A stretch of 41,627 bases of DNA from Firmicutes bacterium UBA1739 (GCA_002315385.1 DCHZ01000004.1:1-41627); one strand, 5' to 3'; counted from the stretch's first letter, positions 16,422-24,614 are shown. The notes: generated from the letters alone by a model not told the origin. Made by a program: numbers and translations.

Positions 16422-18596
16422 TCAAAGATTATTCTTTATAATATCCAGAATCTGTGCGGAAGTTGTTCCGTCTCCATAAGGATTTACGGCCTTTGACATT
16501 TTTTCGTATTCCCCTCCGTCATCCAGAAGCCTGCATGCCATTTCGAATATCTCCTCCTGTCTTACCCCTGCCAGCTTCGCCGTTCCCGCTTCAATGGCTT
16601 CGGGACGTTCGGTTTCTTTTCTTACCACCAGCACAGGCTTTCCGAGAGCCGGAGCTTCCTCCTGCATTCCTCCGGAATCCGTAAGAATAAAGAAAGATTT
16701 TGCCATAAGATTAACAAACGGCTGATATTCAAGAGGATTTATCAAATGTACTCCCTTTACACCCTCCAGTATCTCATTGGCGGTATTTCTCACCGCCGGA
16801 TTGAGATGTACGGGATAAACAATTTCCACATCTTCATATTTTTTTGCAATGTCTCTGATTGCACTGAAAATGTTTACCATATTCTCTCCGAGATTCTCTC
16901 TTCTGTGACAGGTTACCGTAATAACTCTTTTATTTTCAAAGTCTATGTCTTTAAGAACATCCTCGGTAAAAGTATATCCCTTGCCGGCAACATCCAGCAG
17001 AGCATCTATTACGGTATTTCCCACAACGAATATTCTGTCATCGGAAATCCCTTCTTTCAGCAGATTTTTTCTGTTAGTCTGGGTAGGTGAAAAATGGAAA
17101 TCTGCCAGATGACCGGTCATAACCCGGTTCATTTCTTCAGGATACGGTGAATATTTATCATTAGTCCTGAGACCGGCTTCCACATGCCCTATTTTAACTT
17201 TATGATAGAATGCGGATAATGATGCCGCAAAAGTTGTAGTCGTATCGCCGTGAACAAGAATAATGTCCGGCTTTTCCGCCTCCACAATCTTATCCAGCCC
17301 GTTAATTACATTTGCGGTAATCATGCTTAACGACTGATTCGGTTTCATAATGTTTAAATCATATTTTGGCTGAAGTTCAAACAGACTGAGTACCTGATCC
17401 AGCATTTCTCTGTGCTGAGCCGTAACGCACAGAACAGATTCTATTCTTTCATCATTTTCCAGAGCCTTTACCAGCGGCGCCATCTTAATCGCTTCCGGTC
17501 TGGTTCCGAAAACCGACATTACACGGATTTTATCCGGATCTTTTTCTTTTACACTGTTTAATGTTTCTTCAATCTTTTTATTCATTTTTTCTTCTCCCGA
17601 CATTGGTTTCGCAAAAACATAAATCACTGCCGCTGCGATGAGCATGAGGAAGAATGCATCTGTATAGTTTCCCTGACCTAACTGAACAGCACATATTCCC
17701 AGTACTCCGCTGACTGCGTACAGCAGAATTACGGTTCTTTTCTGACCCATTCCCTTGGCCATGATTCTGTGATGCAGATGTCCCTTATCAGCTTCCATAA
17801 TCGGTCTCTTGTTCACCAGTCGTCTTATTATCGCAAATGCCGTATCAAAAATCGGAACTCCGAGAGCAATTAACGGAATAAGTGTGACGATCAGAGTAGT
17901 GCTCTTCATTGTTTCCAGCGAAATACTTGCCAGCATGAACCCCAGGAACAGCGAACCCCCGTCGCCCATAAATATTTTAGCGGGATTAAAATTGTACGGC
18001 AGAAATCCCAGTGCCGCTCCGGCAAGGGCCAGCATAAGCACGCCGGTTCCGATATTACCGCTTATGCACGCACTGTATGCCAGACAGGTTGACGCAATAA
18101 GCGCCGTTCCGGCAGCCAGACCGTCCAAACCGTCTATCAGATTAATTGTATTGGTGATTCCCACTATCCACAAAACAGTTATTACCGCCACCAGCAGCGG
18201 ATGCAGATAAATATATCCCGAAGAAAACGGTATCTGCACAAAAGCTATTTTAGTACCTGTAACATACACTATGACCGCAGCAATAATCTGACATATGAAT
18301 TTGGTTCTGGCGGACATATTTTTAATATCGTCATATATTCCCACCAGAAAAATAAATGTTCCTCCGGCAAGAATACCTATAATTTTTGTATCCAAAGGAA
18401 ACGTAATCAGTATCGATACCACTGTTCCGAGATAAATTGCCAGCCCACCGAACCTCGGGATAGGCTTTGTATGCATTCTTCTGTTATCTTTAGGTATGTC
18501 AATTGCTCCTACTTTTGGTGCCAGCTTTATGCATACTGGTGTCATAATCCATGCCACAACAAATGCAATTATCACTGCAAATATTAAACTTCGCAT
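16422..18596 (-). CDS. Fused TagO/WecA-type sugar-1-phosphate transferase and UDP-GlcNAc 2-epimerase
   Basis: A 724-residue two-enzyme protein. Residues 1-330 are a polytopic undecaprenyl-phosphate GlcNAc-1-phosphate transferase: DD at 89-90, NTINLIDGLDGL at 149-160, FMGDGGS at 209-215 and HLHHR at 273-277. Residues 357-724 are a non-hydrolysing UDP-GlcNAc 2-epimerase: GTRPEAIK at 364-371, TAQHREML at 392-399, LVHGDTTT, GHVEAGLRT, TCHRRENLGE and LTDSGGMQEEAP. A linker of about 25 charged residues joins them. In other Gram-positives these are the separate TagO and MnaA proteins, which start teichoic-acid linkage units and make UDP-ManNAc. Both active sites look intact. The start has GAAGGAAGG upstream and overlaps the dCMP deaminase gene by 13 bases. 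Confidence 0.93.
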   Translation of the reverse strand: MRSLIFAVIIAFVVAWIMTPVCIKLAPKVGAIDIPKDNRRMHTKPIPRFGGLAIYLGTVVSILITFPLDTKIIGILAGGTFIFLVGIYDDIKNMSARTKFICQIIAAVIVYVTGTKIAFVQIPFSSGYIYLHPLLVAVITVLWIVGITNTINLIDGLDGLAAGTALIASTCLAYSACISGNIGTGVLMLALAGAALGFLPYNFNPAKIFMGDGGSLFLGFMLASISLETMKSTTLIVTLIPLIALGVPIFDTAFAIIRRLVNKRPIMEADKGHLHHRIMAKGMGQKRTVILLYAVSGVLGICAVQLGQGNYTDAFFLMLIAAAVIYVFAKPMSGEEKMNKKIEETLNSVKEKDPDKIRVMSVFGTRPEAIKMAPLVKALENDERIESVLCVTAQHREMLDQVLSLFELQPKYDLNIMKPNQSLSMITANVINGLDKIVEAEKPDIILVHGDTTTTFAASLSAFYHKVKIGHVEAGLRTNDKYSPYPEEMNRVMTGHLADFHFSPTQTNRKNLLKEGISDDRIFVVGNTVIDALLDVAGKGYTFTEDVLKDIDFENKRVITVTCHRRENLGENMVNIFSAIRDIAKKYEDVEIVYPVHLNPAVRNTANEILEGVKGVHLINPLEYQPFVNLMAKSFFILTDSGGMQEEAPALGKPVLVVRKETERPEAIEAGTAKLAGVRQEEIFEMACRLLDDGGEYEKMSKAVNPYGDGTTSAQILDIIKNNL

Positions 18597-19024
18597 ATTT
18601 CTATGTTTCCTTCCTTCAGTATTTTCTCCGCGAATTTATCAGGATAGGCACCGTTGAACACTATCCTTCCGATACCGGCATTTACCAGCATTTTGGCACA
18701 AATCGCGCAGGGCTGATTTGTACAATACAAGGTCGCACCGTCTATCGACACCCCGTATTTTGCTGCCTGAACAATAGCATTCTGTTCCGCATGAATCGCC
18801 ACACAGAGCTCGTGCCTCTCTCCGGATCTGATTCCGAGCTTCTCTCTCAGACAGCCCACGGTCTCACAGTGGGGTGCTCCGCTGGCGGCACCGTTATATC
18901 CTGTCGCTATTATTCTGTGATCTTTCACTATAATTGCACCTACCTGCCGTCTTATACAAGTGGAACGGGACTTGACCACATTCGCAATTTCAAGAAAATA
19001 TGTATCCCAATCAGGTCTGACCAT
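18584..19024 (-). CDS. dCMP deaminase (ComEB-type)
   Basis: Zinc enzyme converting dCMP to dUMP for dTMP synthesis. The zinc site is H-A-E (H78, E80 in the IHAEQNAI motif) and PCAIC (C106, C109), counting from the start used here. An extra CHC-type segment (GAPHCETVGC) matches bacterial dCMP deaminases. The ATG at 19024 is used: GGAGG lies five bases upstream, and a longer frame starting at 19036 lies against the -10 box and has no ribosome site. It overlaps the following TagO-MnaA fusion gene, so the two are co-transcribed. Confidence 0.9.
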   Translation of the reverse strand: MVRPDWDTYFLEIANVVKSRSTCIRRQVGAIIVKDHRIIATGYNGAASGAPHCETVGCLREKLGIRSGERHELCVAIHAEQNAIVQAAKYGVSIDGATLYCTNQPCAICAKMLVNAGIGRIVFNGAYPDKFAEKILKEGNIEICEV

Positions 19025-19036
19025 TATATCCTCCAT

Positions 19037-19065
19037 ATTATAACAGTTTTTTCTGTGTTCATCAA
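19037..19065 (-). promoter_or_regulatory. Promoter of the dCMP deaminase / TagO-MnaA unit
   Basis: -35 TTGATG (19060-19065) and -10 TATAAT (19037-19042), minus strand, 17-bp spacer. Transcription would begin near 19030, only a few bases before the ATG at 19024, so the mRNA would be almost leaderless. Confidence 0.6.
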
Positions 19066-19163
19066 AAGTTCTCTGTCAGTAATTGTAACTCTTTATGCCT
19101 GTTAAGGCAACATAAACCGCAGTATTTTAGGCTTCTTCTTTAAAAATTACTTCCGGCAAACAT

Positions 19164-19193
19164 CCGATAAAAACAGAATTCTGCTTTTTCCGG
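19164..19193. terminator. 30-bp imperfect palindrome, possible bidirectional terminator
   Basis: Arms 19164-19178 and 19179-19193 are complementary at 12 of 15 positions around a central GAATTC, with A-runs and T-runs on each side. It lies 60 bases after the unknown gene that ends at 19253, where a terminator is expected. Confidence 0.45.
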
Positions 19194-19252
19194 TATCTGT
19201 TCAGACAGGAAGCAGCTGTATTTATTGGGAACACCCGCCTTCACAGGCCGAA

Positions 19253-19690
19253 TCAGTTCAGACAGCCGGCAGGCAGGGTCTTCAAATATTCCGGCCATTC
19301 TTCCTGCAGAGAGCAGTTTTTTCGTTCTCCGGCCTCTTTCATAAAAACTTTCATGGCGGTATCCGCTGCCTGCAGAGATTTTATTAACTGTACACGATTG
19401 ATTTCACCCTGTTCATACCGGCTTACAGCCTTTTTCACCAGCGGAATAACAACCTTTTCCCCCAGCTCCGCAGGATTATCGCCGCGTTCCGTCATTACTT
19501 CCGCAGCCACCTGAGCTTTTTCATACATTCCCAGACTGATAATGTTTTCCATATTGTAAACATAAGACTGCATCACTCTGGCGGTGGGATCCGCACATTC
19601 CGAGCAGAGAGAGCCTATACGGACAGGTTCCGCCGCAATTTCAATATTTTCCGCCTCTTCCCTGCTCAATTTTTTTACTTTTATTTTCAT
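19253..19690 (-). CDS. Hypothetical protein downstream of truA
   Basis: A 145-residue soluble protein from the ATG at 19690, which has AGGG eight bases upstream; a TTG two codons earlier is too close to it. No family recognised. Visible features are a charged start (KIKVKKLSREEAENIE), a CSEC pair near residues 29-32, a mostly helical middle and a further Cys pair near the end. The gap to truA is 13 bases, so it is co-transcribed with truA and glnS. A role in tRNA or translation is only suggested by position. Confidence 0.6.
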   Translation of the reverse strand: MKIKVKKLSREEAENIEIAAEPVRIGSLCSECADPTARVMQSYVYNMENIISLGMYEKAQVAAEVMTERGDNPAELGEKVVIPLVKKAVSRYEQGEINRVQLIKSLQAADTAMKVFMKEAGERKNCSLQEEWPEYLKTLPAGCLN

Positions 19691-19703
19691 CGTCAATACC
19701 CTG

Positions 19704-20459
19704 TTAAAAATACACTTCAGCCAGATACAGACCCTGAGGCGGAGCTGTTCTGCCCGCCCGGCTCCGGTCTCCCGACAGGATTATCTCCGGAATATCCTCC
19801 GGCCTGAGTTTTCCCAGACCGGCTTCAATAAGAGTTCCGGTCATTATTCTAACCATATTGTATAAAAAACCGTCACCGGTAACCTCCAGATGCAGTTCCC
19901 GGTCTCCGTTATTTGAAACAGCCTCTTTTACGTCATAATCGGAAATTGTACGCACAGTTGTCTTCTGCGGAGTACTCCCCATTGACATAAATGCGGCAAA
20001 ATCATGAGTTCCTTTTAAAAAAGCTGCCGCTTCGCTCATTTTTCCGGCATCTAAAGGGCGTTCAAAGCAATAAAAATAATTTCTCATAAAAACATTCTTT
20101 TCGGTGCTGTTGAGAATCTTATACACATACTTTTTTCCCTTTGCATCAAATCTGGCATGAAAGCTGTCAGGCATTTCCTTTGCCTCCAGGATTTTTATAT
20201 CTCCCGGAAGAAGATTGTTCATTACCCCCGCCATCCGTTCTGTGGGTATTCCGAATTCTCCCTTAAATGAAGCCCTCTGACCCAATGCATGAACTCCGGC
20301 ATCAGTTCTTCCGGTTCCGCTGATTTCCACACGGGTTCCGCATATTTTTTCAAGGGAATGCTGAATTTCTCCCTGAACGGTTCTCCGTTGAGGCTGAATC
20401 TGCCATCCGGAAAAACCTGTTCCGTCATATTCTATTGTGAGAAGAATATTTCTTATCAT
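19704..20459 (-). CDS. truA: tRNA pseudouridine(38-40) synthase
   Basis: Converts uridines 38-40 of the tRNA anticodon arm to pseudouridine. The catalytic aspartate is D53 in GTGRTDAGVHA, and the family segments TIEYDGTGFSGWQ, NLLPGDIKI and FLYNMVRIMTGTL are present. The ATG at 20459 is chosen because it overlaps the glnS stop codon as ATGA. An ATG five codons upstream is possible, but neither has a clear ribosome site, which suggests coupled translation. 251 residues, normal length. Confidence 0.94.
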   Translation of the reverse strand: MIRNILLTIEYDGTGFSGWQIQPQRRTVQGEIQHSLEKICGTRVEISGTGRTDAGVHALGQRASFKGEFGIPTERMAGVMNNLLPGDIKILEAKEMPDSFHARFDAKGKKYVYKILNSTEKNVFMRNYFYCFERPLDAGKMSEAAAFLKGTHDFAAFMSMGSTPQKTTVRTISDYDVKEAVSNNGDRELHLEVTGDGFLYNMVRIMTGTLIEAGLGKLRPEDIPEIILSGDRSRAGRTAPPQGLYLAEVYF

Positions 20460-22096
20460 TTTTTCGGTTTCCATGAGGATTTAAGATCGACAATTCTTGT
20501 ATATACCGCTTCATCCGGTTTTGACGCTTTGCTGTCTTTAATATAATATCCGTGTCTGAAAAACTGACATCTTTCATCCTCCGGCAACTCGGCCAGCGAC
20601 GGCTCCGCAAATCCGTGGAATACTGTAAGTGAATTCGGATTCAGCACCTGATTTCCGTTTTCGTCTTCAGTCATAAGCGATTCATATGCATTTACAGTTA
20701 CGGGAATCGCACTGTCCGCATCAACCCAGTGAATAGTTCCTTTTACCTTTCTTCCCGAGAATGCTCCTCCGCATTTTGTTTCCGGGTCATATGTACAGAT
20801 TAATTCCACTGCATTTCCGTTTTCGTCTTTTATCACTTCCTCACAGGTAAGAAAGTATGCACCTTTAAATCTTACTTCATTTCCGGGGAAGAGTCTGAAA
20901 TATCCTTTCATGGGGTTTTCCATAAAATCCGAACGGTCTACATACAGATTTCTCGAAAACGGCACCGTTCTGGAACCGTCCTCGGGTTTCTTGCTGTTCT
21001 CCACCTCGACATATTCTGTCTGACCCTCAGGATAGTTTTTTACAGTTACCTTAATCGGGTCGAGCACTACCATTTTGGAAACGGTTCTGTCTTTCAGATC
21101 TTCTCTGACGCAATGCTCCAGCAGTTCGAAATCTACAGTGCTGTTTGCCTTTGCCACTCCGATTCTCTCGCAGAAATCCCTTACGGCAGCCGGGGTATAC
21201 CCTCTTCTTCTGATACCCGCAATTGTCGGCATTCTCGGATCATCCCATCCTGTCACGTCACCGTTATCCACAAGGGCTTTAAGGTATCTTTTGCTCATGA
21301 GTGTATGTGTAAGATTCAGTCTCGCAAATTCAATCTGTCTGGGGGGATTTTCCCATCCGGTTTCTCTGATTACCCAGTCGTAAAGAGGTCTGTGGTCTTC
21401 AAATTCCAGAGTACATATTGAGTGAGTTATTCCTTCTATAGCATCTTCCAGAGGATGTGCAAAATCATACATAGGATAAACGCACCACTTATCCCCGGTC
21501 TTGTGATGATTTGCATGGGCAATTCTGTAAATTGCAGGATCTCGCATATTTATGTTAGGCGAAGACATATCTATTTTTGCTCTCAGAATTTTTGCACCGT
21601 CAGGGAACTCGCCGTTTTTCATACGTTCAAAAAGATCAAGATTTTCCTCAACACTTCTGTTTCTGTAAGGACTTTCCTTTCCCGGCTGAGTCAGAGTTCC
21701 TCTGTATTCGCGTATTTCATCAGCAGACAGGTCACATACATATGCCTTTCCGGCTTTAATAAGCTTTACCGCGCATTCATACATTGTATCGAAATACTCA
21801 GATGCGAATCTCAGCTCATCCCAGCTGAATCCCAGCCATTTTACATCTTCTTCAATAGATTCAACATATTCCGTATCCTCTTTCACAGGATTGGTATCAT
21901 CAAATCTGAGATTACATTTTCCGTTATATTTGCGTGCTGTTGAAAAATTCAGACAAATTGATTTCGCATGTCCTATGTGAAGATATCCGTTCGGCTCCGG
22001 CGGAAATCTTGTATAAACTTCTCCGTTATTCCTGCCCTCGGCTAAATCTTTATCTATGATATTGTGTATAAAATTTGAAAATTCCAAATCTGCCAT
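20456..22096 (-). CDS. glnS: Glutaminyl-tRNA synthetase
   Basis: Charges tRNA-Gln directly with glutamine. Class I motifs are HIGH at 40-43 (GYLHIGHAKS) and MSKR at 267-270. The protein has 546 residues with the C-terminal beta-barrel anticodon-binding domain (VPFSRNLYVDRSDF, then GTIHWVDA). Many Firmicutes lack GlnRS and use the GatCAB amidation route; direct charging is a feature of this lineage. GGGAGG precedes the ATG. First gene of a glnS-truA-unknown unit. Confidence 0.97.
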   Translation of the reverse strand: MADLEFSNFIHNIIDKDLAEGRNNGEVYTRFPPEPNGYLHIGHAKSICLNFSTARKYNGKCNLRFDDTNPVKEDTEYVESIEEDVKWLGFSWDELRFASEYFDTMYECAVKLIKAGKAYVCDLSADEIREYRGTLTQPGKESPYRNRSVEENLDLFERMKNGEFPDGAKILRAKIDMSSPNINMRDPAIYRIAHANHHKTGDKWCVYPMYDFAHPLEDAIEGITHSICTLEFEDHRPLYDWVIRETGWENPPRQIEFARLNLTHTLMSKRYLKALVDNGDVTGWDDPRMPTIAGIRRRGYTPAAVRDFCERIGVAKANSTVDFELLEHCVREDLKDRTVSKMVVLDPIKVTVKNYPEGQTEYVEVENSKKPEDGSRTVPFSRNLYVDRSDFMENPMKGYFRLFPGNEVRFKGAYFLTCEEVIKDENGNAVELICTYDPETKCGGAFSGRKVKGTIHWVDADSAIPVTVNAYESLMTEDENGNQVLNPNSLTVFHGFAEPSLAELPEDERCQFFRHGYYIKDSKASKPDEAVYTRIVDLKSSWKPKK

Positions 22097-22128
22097 TTGA
22101 GACCTCCCAAAAAAATTTATAATAAAAA

Positions 22129-22157
22129 ATTATATCATAAATTTCATGCTTTGTATA
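22129..22157 (-). promoter_or_regulatory. Probable glnS promoter
   Basis: -10 TATAAT (22129-22134) with a weak -35 TATACA (22152-22157), minus strand, 17-bp spacer. It is divergent from the lrp-type gene. No T-box or other leader is seen. Confidence 0.5.
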
Positions 22158-22309
22158 ATAAAAGTGGACATATAAAGCAATAAAAACCGTATTCTTTTAT
22201 CTTATTTTTCCTATGTATCGGTCTCTCTCCGAATGTTTTTGTTATTTTCTCTATGTTTTATTTAAATTGTCGTGATTATTTCTGTCAATTGTATATTCTG
22301 CCAAATTAT

Positions 22310-22338
22310 TTTACAAACATGTTCTAATATGATATAAT
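22310..22338 (+). promoter_or_regulatory. Promoter of the Lrp/AsnC-type gene
   Basis: -35 TTTACA (22310-22315) and -10 TATAAT (22333-22338), plus strand, 17-bp spacer. The -10 overlaps an upstream ATG at 22337, which supports the downstream start at 22364. Confidence 0.7.
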
Positions 22339-22363
22339 GAAAAAAAGAACAGGAGGGAACAGT

Positions 22364-22813
22364 ATGGATGTAACTGATATTAAAATACTGGAGCTTCTTC
22401 AGGAGAATTCCAGAATTTCTATTTCCGAAATCAGCAAAAAGGTTAATATGTCTTTATCTGCGGTAAGCGAAAGGCTTAAAAAGCTCGAAAGCACTGATGC
22501 CATCAAAAAATATACAGTAATTCTTAATCCTCAGTATCTGGGTCAGGAGCTGTCAGTTCTGATGAATCTGTGCCTCGAACAATCCGGCGGTGTAGCGGAT
22601 TTTTATGAATTCATAAAAAACGAGCCGGAGATTCTTGAATGTCATTACATTACCGGCGAATATGATATAAGCCTTAAAATAATAACAAGAAATACCTGCA
22701 CTCTTGAAAAGCTGATGAACAGAATCAAAAACTATCCGGGCATCAGAAGAACTCAGACCAATGTCATTCTGTCGAGCTTCAAAAATGAATGTTCGATCTC
22801 ACCCACAGTGTAG
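22364..22813 (+). CDS. Lrp/AsnC-family transcriptional regulator
   Basis: Regulator of the feast/famine family, 149 residues. Residues 1-60 are the AsnC-type winged helix (TDIKILELLQENSRISISEISKK, then MSLSAVSERLKKLE). Residues 65-145 are the RAM/AsnC effector domain (EPEILECHYITGEYDISLKI). The start at 22364 has AGGAGG (22351-22356) seven bases upstream. It is divergent from glnS, so it may control itself or glnS, but no operator is evident. The ligand, usually an amino acid, cannot be told. Confidence 0.9.
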   Translation: MDVTDIKILELLQENSRISISEISKKVNMSLSAVSERLKKLESTDAIKKYTVILNPQYLGQELSVLMNLCLEQSGGVADFYEFIKNEPEILECHYITGEYDISLKIITRNTCTLEKLMNRIKNYPGIRRTQTNVILSSFKNECSISPTV

Positions 22814-22826
22814 GATTAATAACAAA

Positions 22827-22892
22827 ACCGCTGCCGTGTCTGCTTCGGGAAAACTCTTTCCGTTCATGCATTTCGGCAGCGGTATATTTTTA
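22827..22892 (+). terminator. Terminator after the Lrp-type gene
   Basis: ACCGCTGCCG (22827-22836) and CGGCAGCGGT (22874-22883) form a perfect 10-bp stem with a long loop, followed by ATATTTTTATTTT. On the minus strand a shorter TTTTGTT follows, so it may also end the convergent Ig-like gene. Confidence 0.65.
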
Positions 22893-22930
22893 TTTTATCC
22901 CGGCTTTTTCAATTATCAGCCGTATTTCAT

Positions 22931-23602
22931 TTATTTTTTTCTTTTCTTATTTTCTTCCCTTTTCATCATCTCTTCGCGGACCTTACGTTTCTTGTCATTC
23001 TGCTTCTTTGCATAAATGCGCTCCGCTTCTTTTTTCGCATTTTTGTACGGATTAACTTTTTCGGGCTTTTTCTTTCCCTGCCTGTTCTGTTCTTCCTGCG
23101 CTTCTCTTGTCTTTTTCGCCTGATCTCTTACTGTGAATATAATAATCGCACCGAACATTACAACCATCATTATCGTTGTCACCAGAGATTCTCTTTTCTG
23201 GCTCTTGGTCTTGAACTTGCTTCTGAACTCTTTTCCCAGAGTATTTCCGTTTTTATCTACGGCCGCCGCATCAATGATTATCGTATATTCCTCATTTTCC
23301 TTCAAATCATCGGCCAGTACCAGATTGATTCTTTTGGGATTGTCCGCCTGTTCGAGAACCATAATTTTCTGTGCCTCGCCCTTTGAATCGACAATTTTAA
23401 AATAATTCTTATTTGTATTAACATCCATTTCCCCGTTGAATACAATTCTCGCCATCTGATTTGCAATCTGAAGTCCGGTGTCATTTGTTTCCGGGAATAT
23501 ACTCTCAACTGTCAAATCGCCTGCTGCGGCGTAAACTCCCTGTACTGCCAGTAAACTTATTATCATGGCTGCCGCCAATACTCTGAATATTCTTTTTTTC
23601 AT
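22931..23602 (-). CDS. Secreted/membrane protein with a bacterial Ig-like (Big_5-type) domain
   Basis: 223 residues. A signal peptide (about 1-26, ending VYAAAG) is followed by one Ig-like domain (about 29-132). That domain carries the pattern of Big_5/SbsA-type domains: SIFPETNDTGLQIANQMARIVFNGEMD, then LKENEEYTIIIDAAAVDKNGN. A membrane helix (about 140-160) and a strongly basic, probably coiled cytoplasmic tail (about 162-223, rich in K, E and R) complete it. It overlaps the end of tadA by four bases and is co-transcribed with it. The exterior Ig domain with a highly basic interior tail suggests an envelope protein. Function unknown. Confidence 0.7.
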   Translation of the reverse strand: MKKRIFRVLAAAMIISLLAVQGVYAAAGDLTVESIFPETNDTGLQIANQMARIVFNGEMDVNTNKNYFKIVDSKGEAQKIMVLEQADNPKRINLVLADDLKENEEYTIIIDAAAVDKNGNTLGKEFRSKFKTKSQKRESLVTTIMMVVMFGAIIIFTVRDQAKKTREAQEEQNRQGKKKPEKVNPYKNAKKEAERIYAKKQNDKKRKVREEMMKREENKKRKK

Positions 23603-24063
23603 TTCGATTTCCTCATCTCTCTAAGTTTAATAAAAAATTTCTGCAGAATCTCGCGACATTCCTCCTCAAGAATCCCATATTCGATACTGACCGTATGATT
23701 AAATGATTCATTCTGAGGTATATTGATAACCGATCCGCATGCGCCTCCCTTGGAATCCCGGGTACCTATGTACAGATTCTTTATTCTCGAAAGCATAACA
23801 GCACCGGCACACATAGGGCAGGGCTCAACGGTTACATAAATATCGCACTGATGAAGTCTCCATCCGCCAAGATTCGCGGATGCTTCCCTGATAGCAGTCA
23901 TTTCCGCATGTGCTGTCGGATCTTTATCCGTCTCTCTGGAATTATGTCCCCGTCCGACAATCACGCCCGAGCGAACAACCACCGCACCTATAGGAACTTC
24001 ATTTATTTCATAAGCTTTTTCTGCTTCCTTTAAGGCTTCTTTCATAAAATATTCTTTATTCAT
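23599..24063 (-). CDS. tadA: tRNA-specific adenosine deaminase
   Basis: Deaminates A34 to inosine in tRNA-Arg(ACG). Zinc and proton-shuttle residues are H52-A-E54 and PCPMC (C82, C85). Length is 154 residues, normal for TadA, and the C-terminal segment (GACGSVINIP, NHTVSIEYGILEEEC) matches the family. It is divergent from the tRNA-Arg gene 83 bases away, and followed by the Ig-like protein gene with a four-base overlap. Confidence 0.93.
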   Translation of the reverse strand: MNKEYFMKEALKEAEKAYEINEVPIGAVVVRSGVIVGRGHNSRETDKDPTAHAEMTAIREASANLGGWRLHQCDIYVTVEPCPMCAGAVMLSRIKNLYIGTRDSKGGACGSVINIPQNESFNHTVSIEYGILEEECREILQKFFIKLREMRKSK

Positions 24064-24105
24064 TTTTTCCGTCCTTAATGATTGATTATAACACTAAACT
24101 TTCTC

Positions 24106-24134
24106 TTGTACAACAATAAAATCAGTGGTAGAAT
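24106..24134 (+). promoter_or_regulatory. Promoter of tRNA-Arg
   Basis: -35 TTGTAC (24106-24111) and -10 TAGAAT (24129-24134), plus strand, 17-bp spacer, twelve bases before the tRNA. Confidence 0.7.
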
Positions 24135-24146
24135 AAATGTATATTT

Positions 24147-24222
24147 GCCCCAGTAGCTCAGGGGATAGAGCGTCGGTTTCCTAAACCGTGCGTCGGATGT
24201 TCGAATCATCTCTGGGGTGCCA
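24147..24222 (+). tRNA. tRNA-Arg (anticodon CCU)
   Basis: A 76-base cloverleaf. Acceptor arm GCCCCAG/CTGGGGT, D arm GCTC/GAGC, anticodon loop TTCCTAA giving CCU, T arm GGATG-TTCGAAT-CATCT, discriminator G and an encoded CCA. The base pair at the top of the anticodon stem (27-43) is a T-T mismatch. It reads AGG arginine codons. Confidence 0.95.
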
Positions 24223-24614
24223 TTCGGAGGCAGGCATCTGCCTGTCTCATTAATACAATTATACTGACCGTAAAGAGTATCTGAGCGGAAAGTTACGATA
24301 AGCAGCAGAACCATACATCTCTGATTATGAACAGCCTTTTGCCTTATTTAATTAAGCATCCACTGTCATACCTTCCGGGTGTAATACTGTTTCGGGTTCG
24401 CATGGTTTCCCTATGTTATTTCGTCCTTTCTGTAAAGATGCAGAAAGGATTTTTTATGAAAAGAATTACCTTTTGCGTATGTTACCTTTCAGGAGTCAGG
24501 TTCCGCCGCACAGGATATTCAGTTATATGCTGTATTAAAACCGGTGGTTCTTCATCGGAAAACGGGCCTCCTCCGTGCTGATTTCTGTGCTGATTTAAGA
24601 AAGGATTTACTATT
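24223..24614 (+). promoter_or_regulatory. Leader region of the ABC transporter, with an intrinsic terminator
   Basis: No gene is seen in these 390 bases. A perfect 9-bp stem, TCCTTTCTG (24424-24432) and CAGAAAGGA (24441-24449), followed by six T (24450-24455), is a strong intrinsic terminator 160 bases before the permease gene. The 90 bases before it (about 24335-24423) can form several short stems, and GCATC (24356-24360) could pair with GATGC (24437-24441) in the terminator. That is the layout expected of an attenuator or riboswitch, but no known aptamer is recognised. Alternatively the terminator ends the tRNA transcript. Confidence 0.45.

Noticed and set aside
22337..22363. Upstream ATG for the Lrp-type gene
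   Set aside because: It overlaps the -10 box, and AGGAGG lies downstream of it, properly spaced for the ATG at 22364.
24192..24222. tRNA-Arg 3' end as an integration site
   Set aside because: No direct repeat of the tRNA end, no integrase and no element genes are seen nearby.
24075..24314. 79-codon frame on the minus strand opposite tRNA-Arg
   Set aside because: It is the well-known false protein read from the antisense of a tRNA gene, and it overlaps the tRNA and tadA promoter region.
24223..24430. TPP, SAM or guanidine riboswitch before the ABC transporter
   Set aside because: The conserved sequence elements of those classes were looked for by eye and not found; only the terminator is clear.
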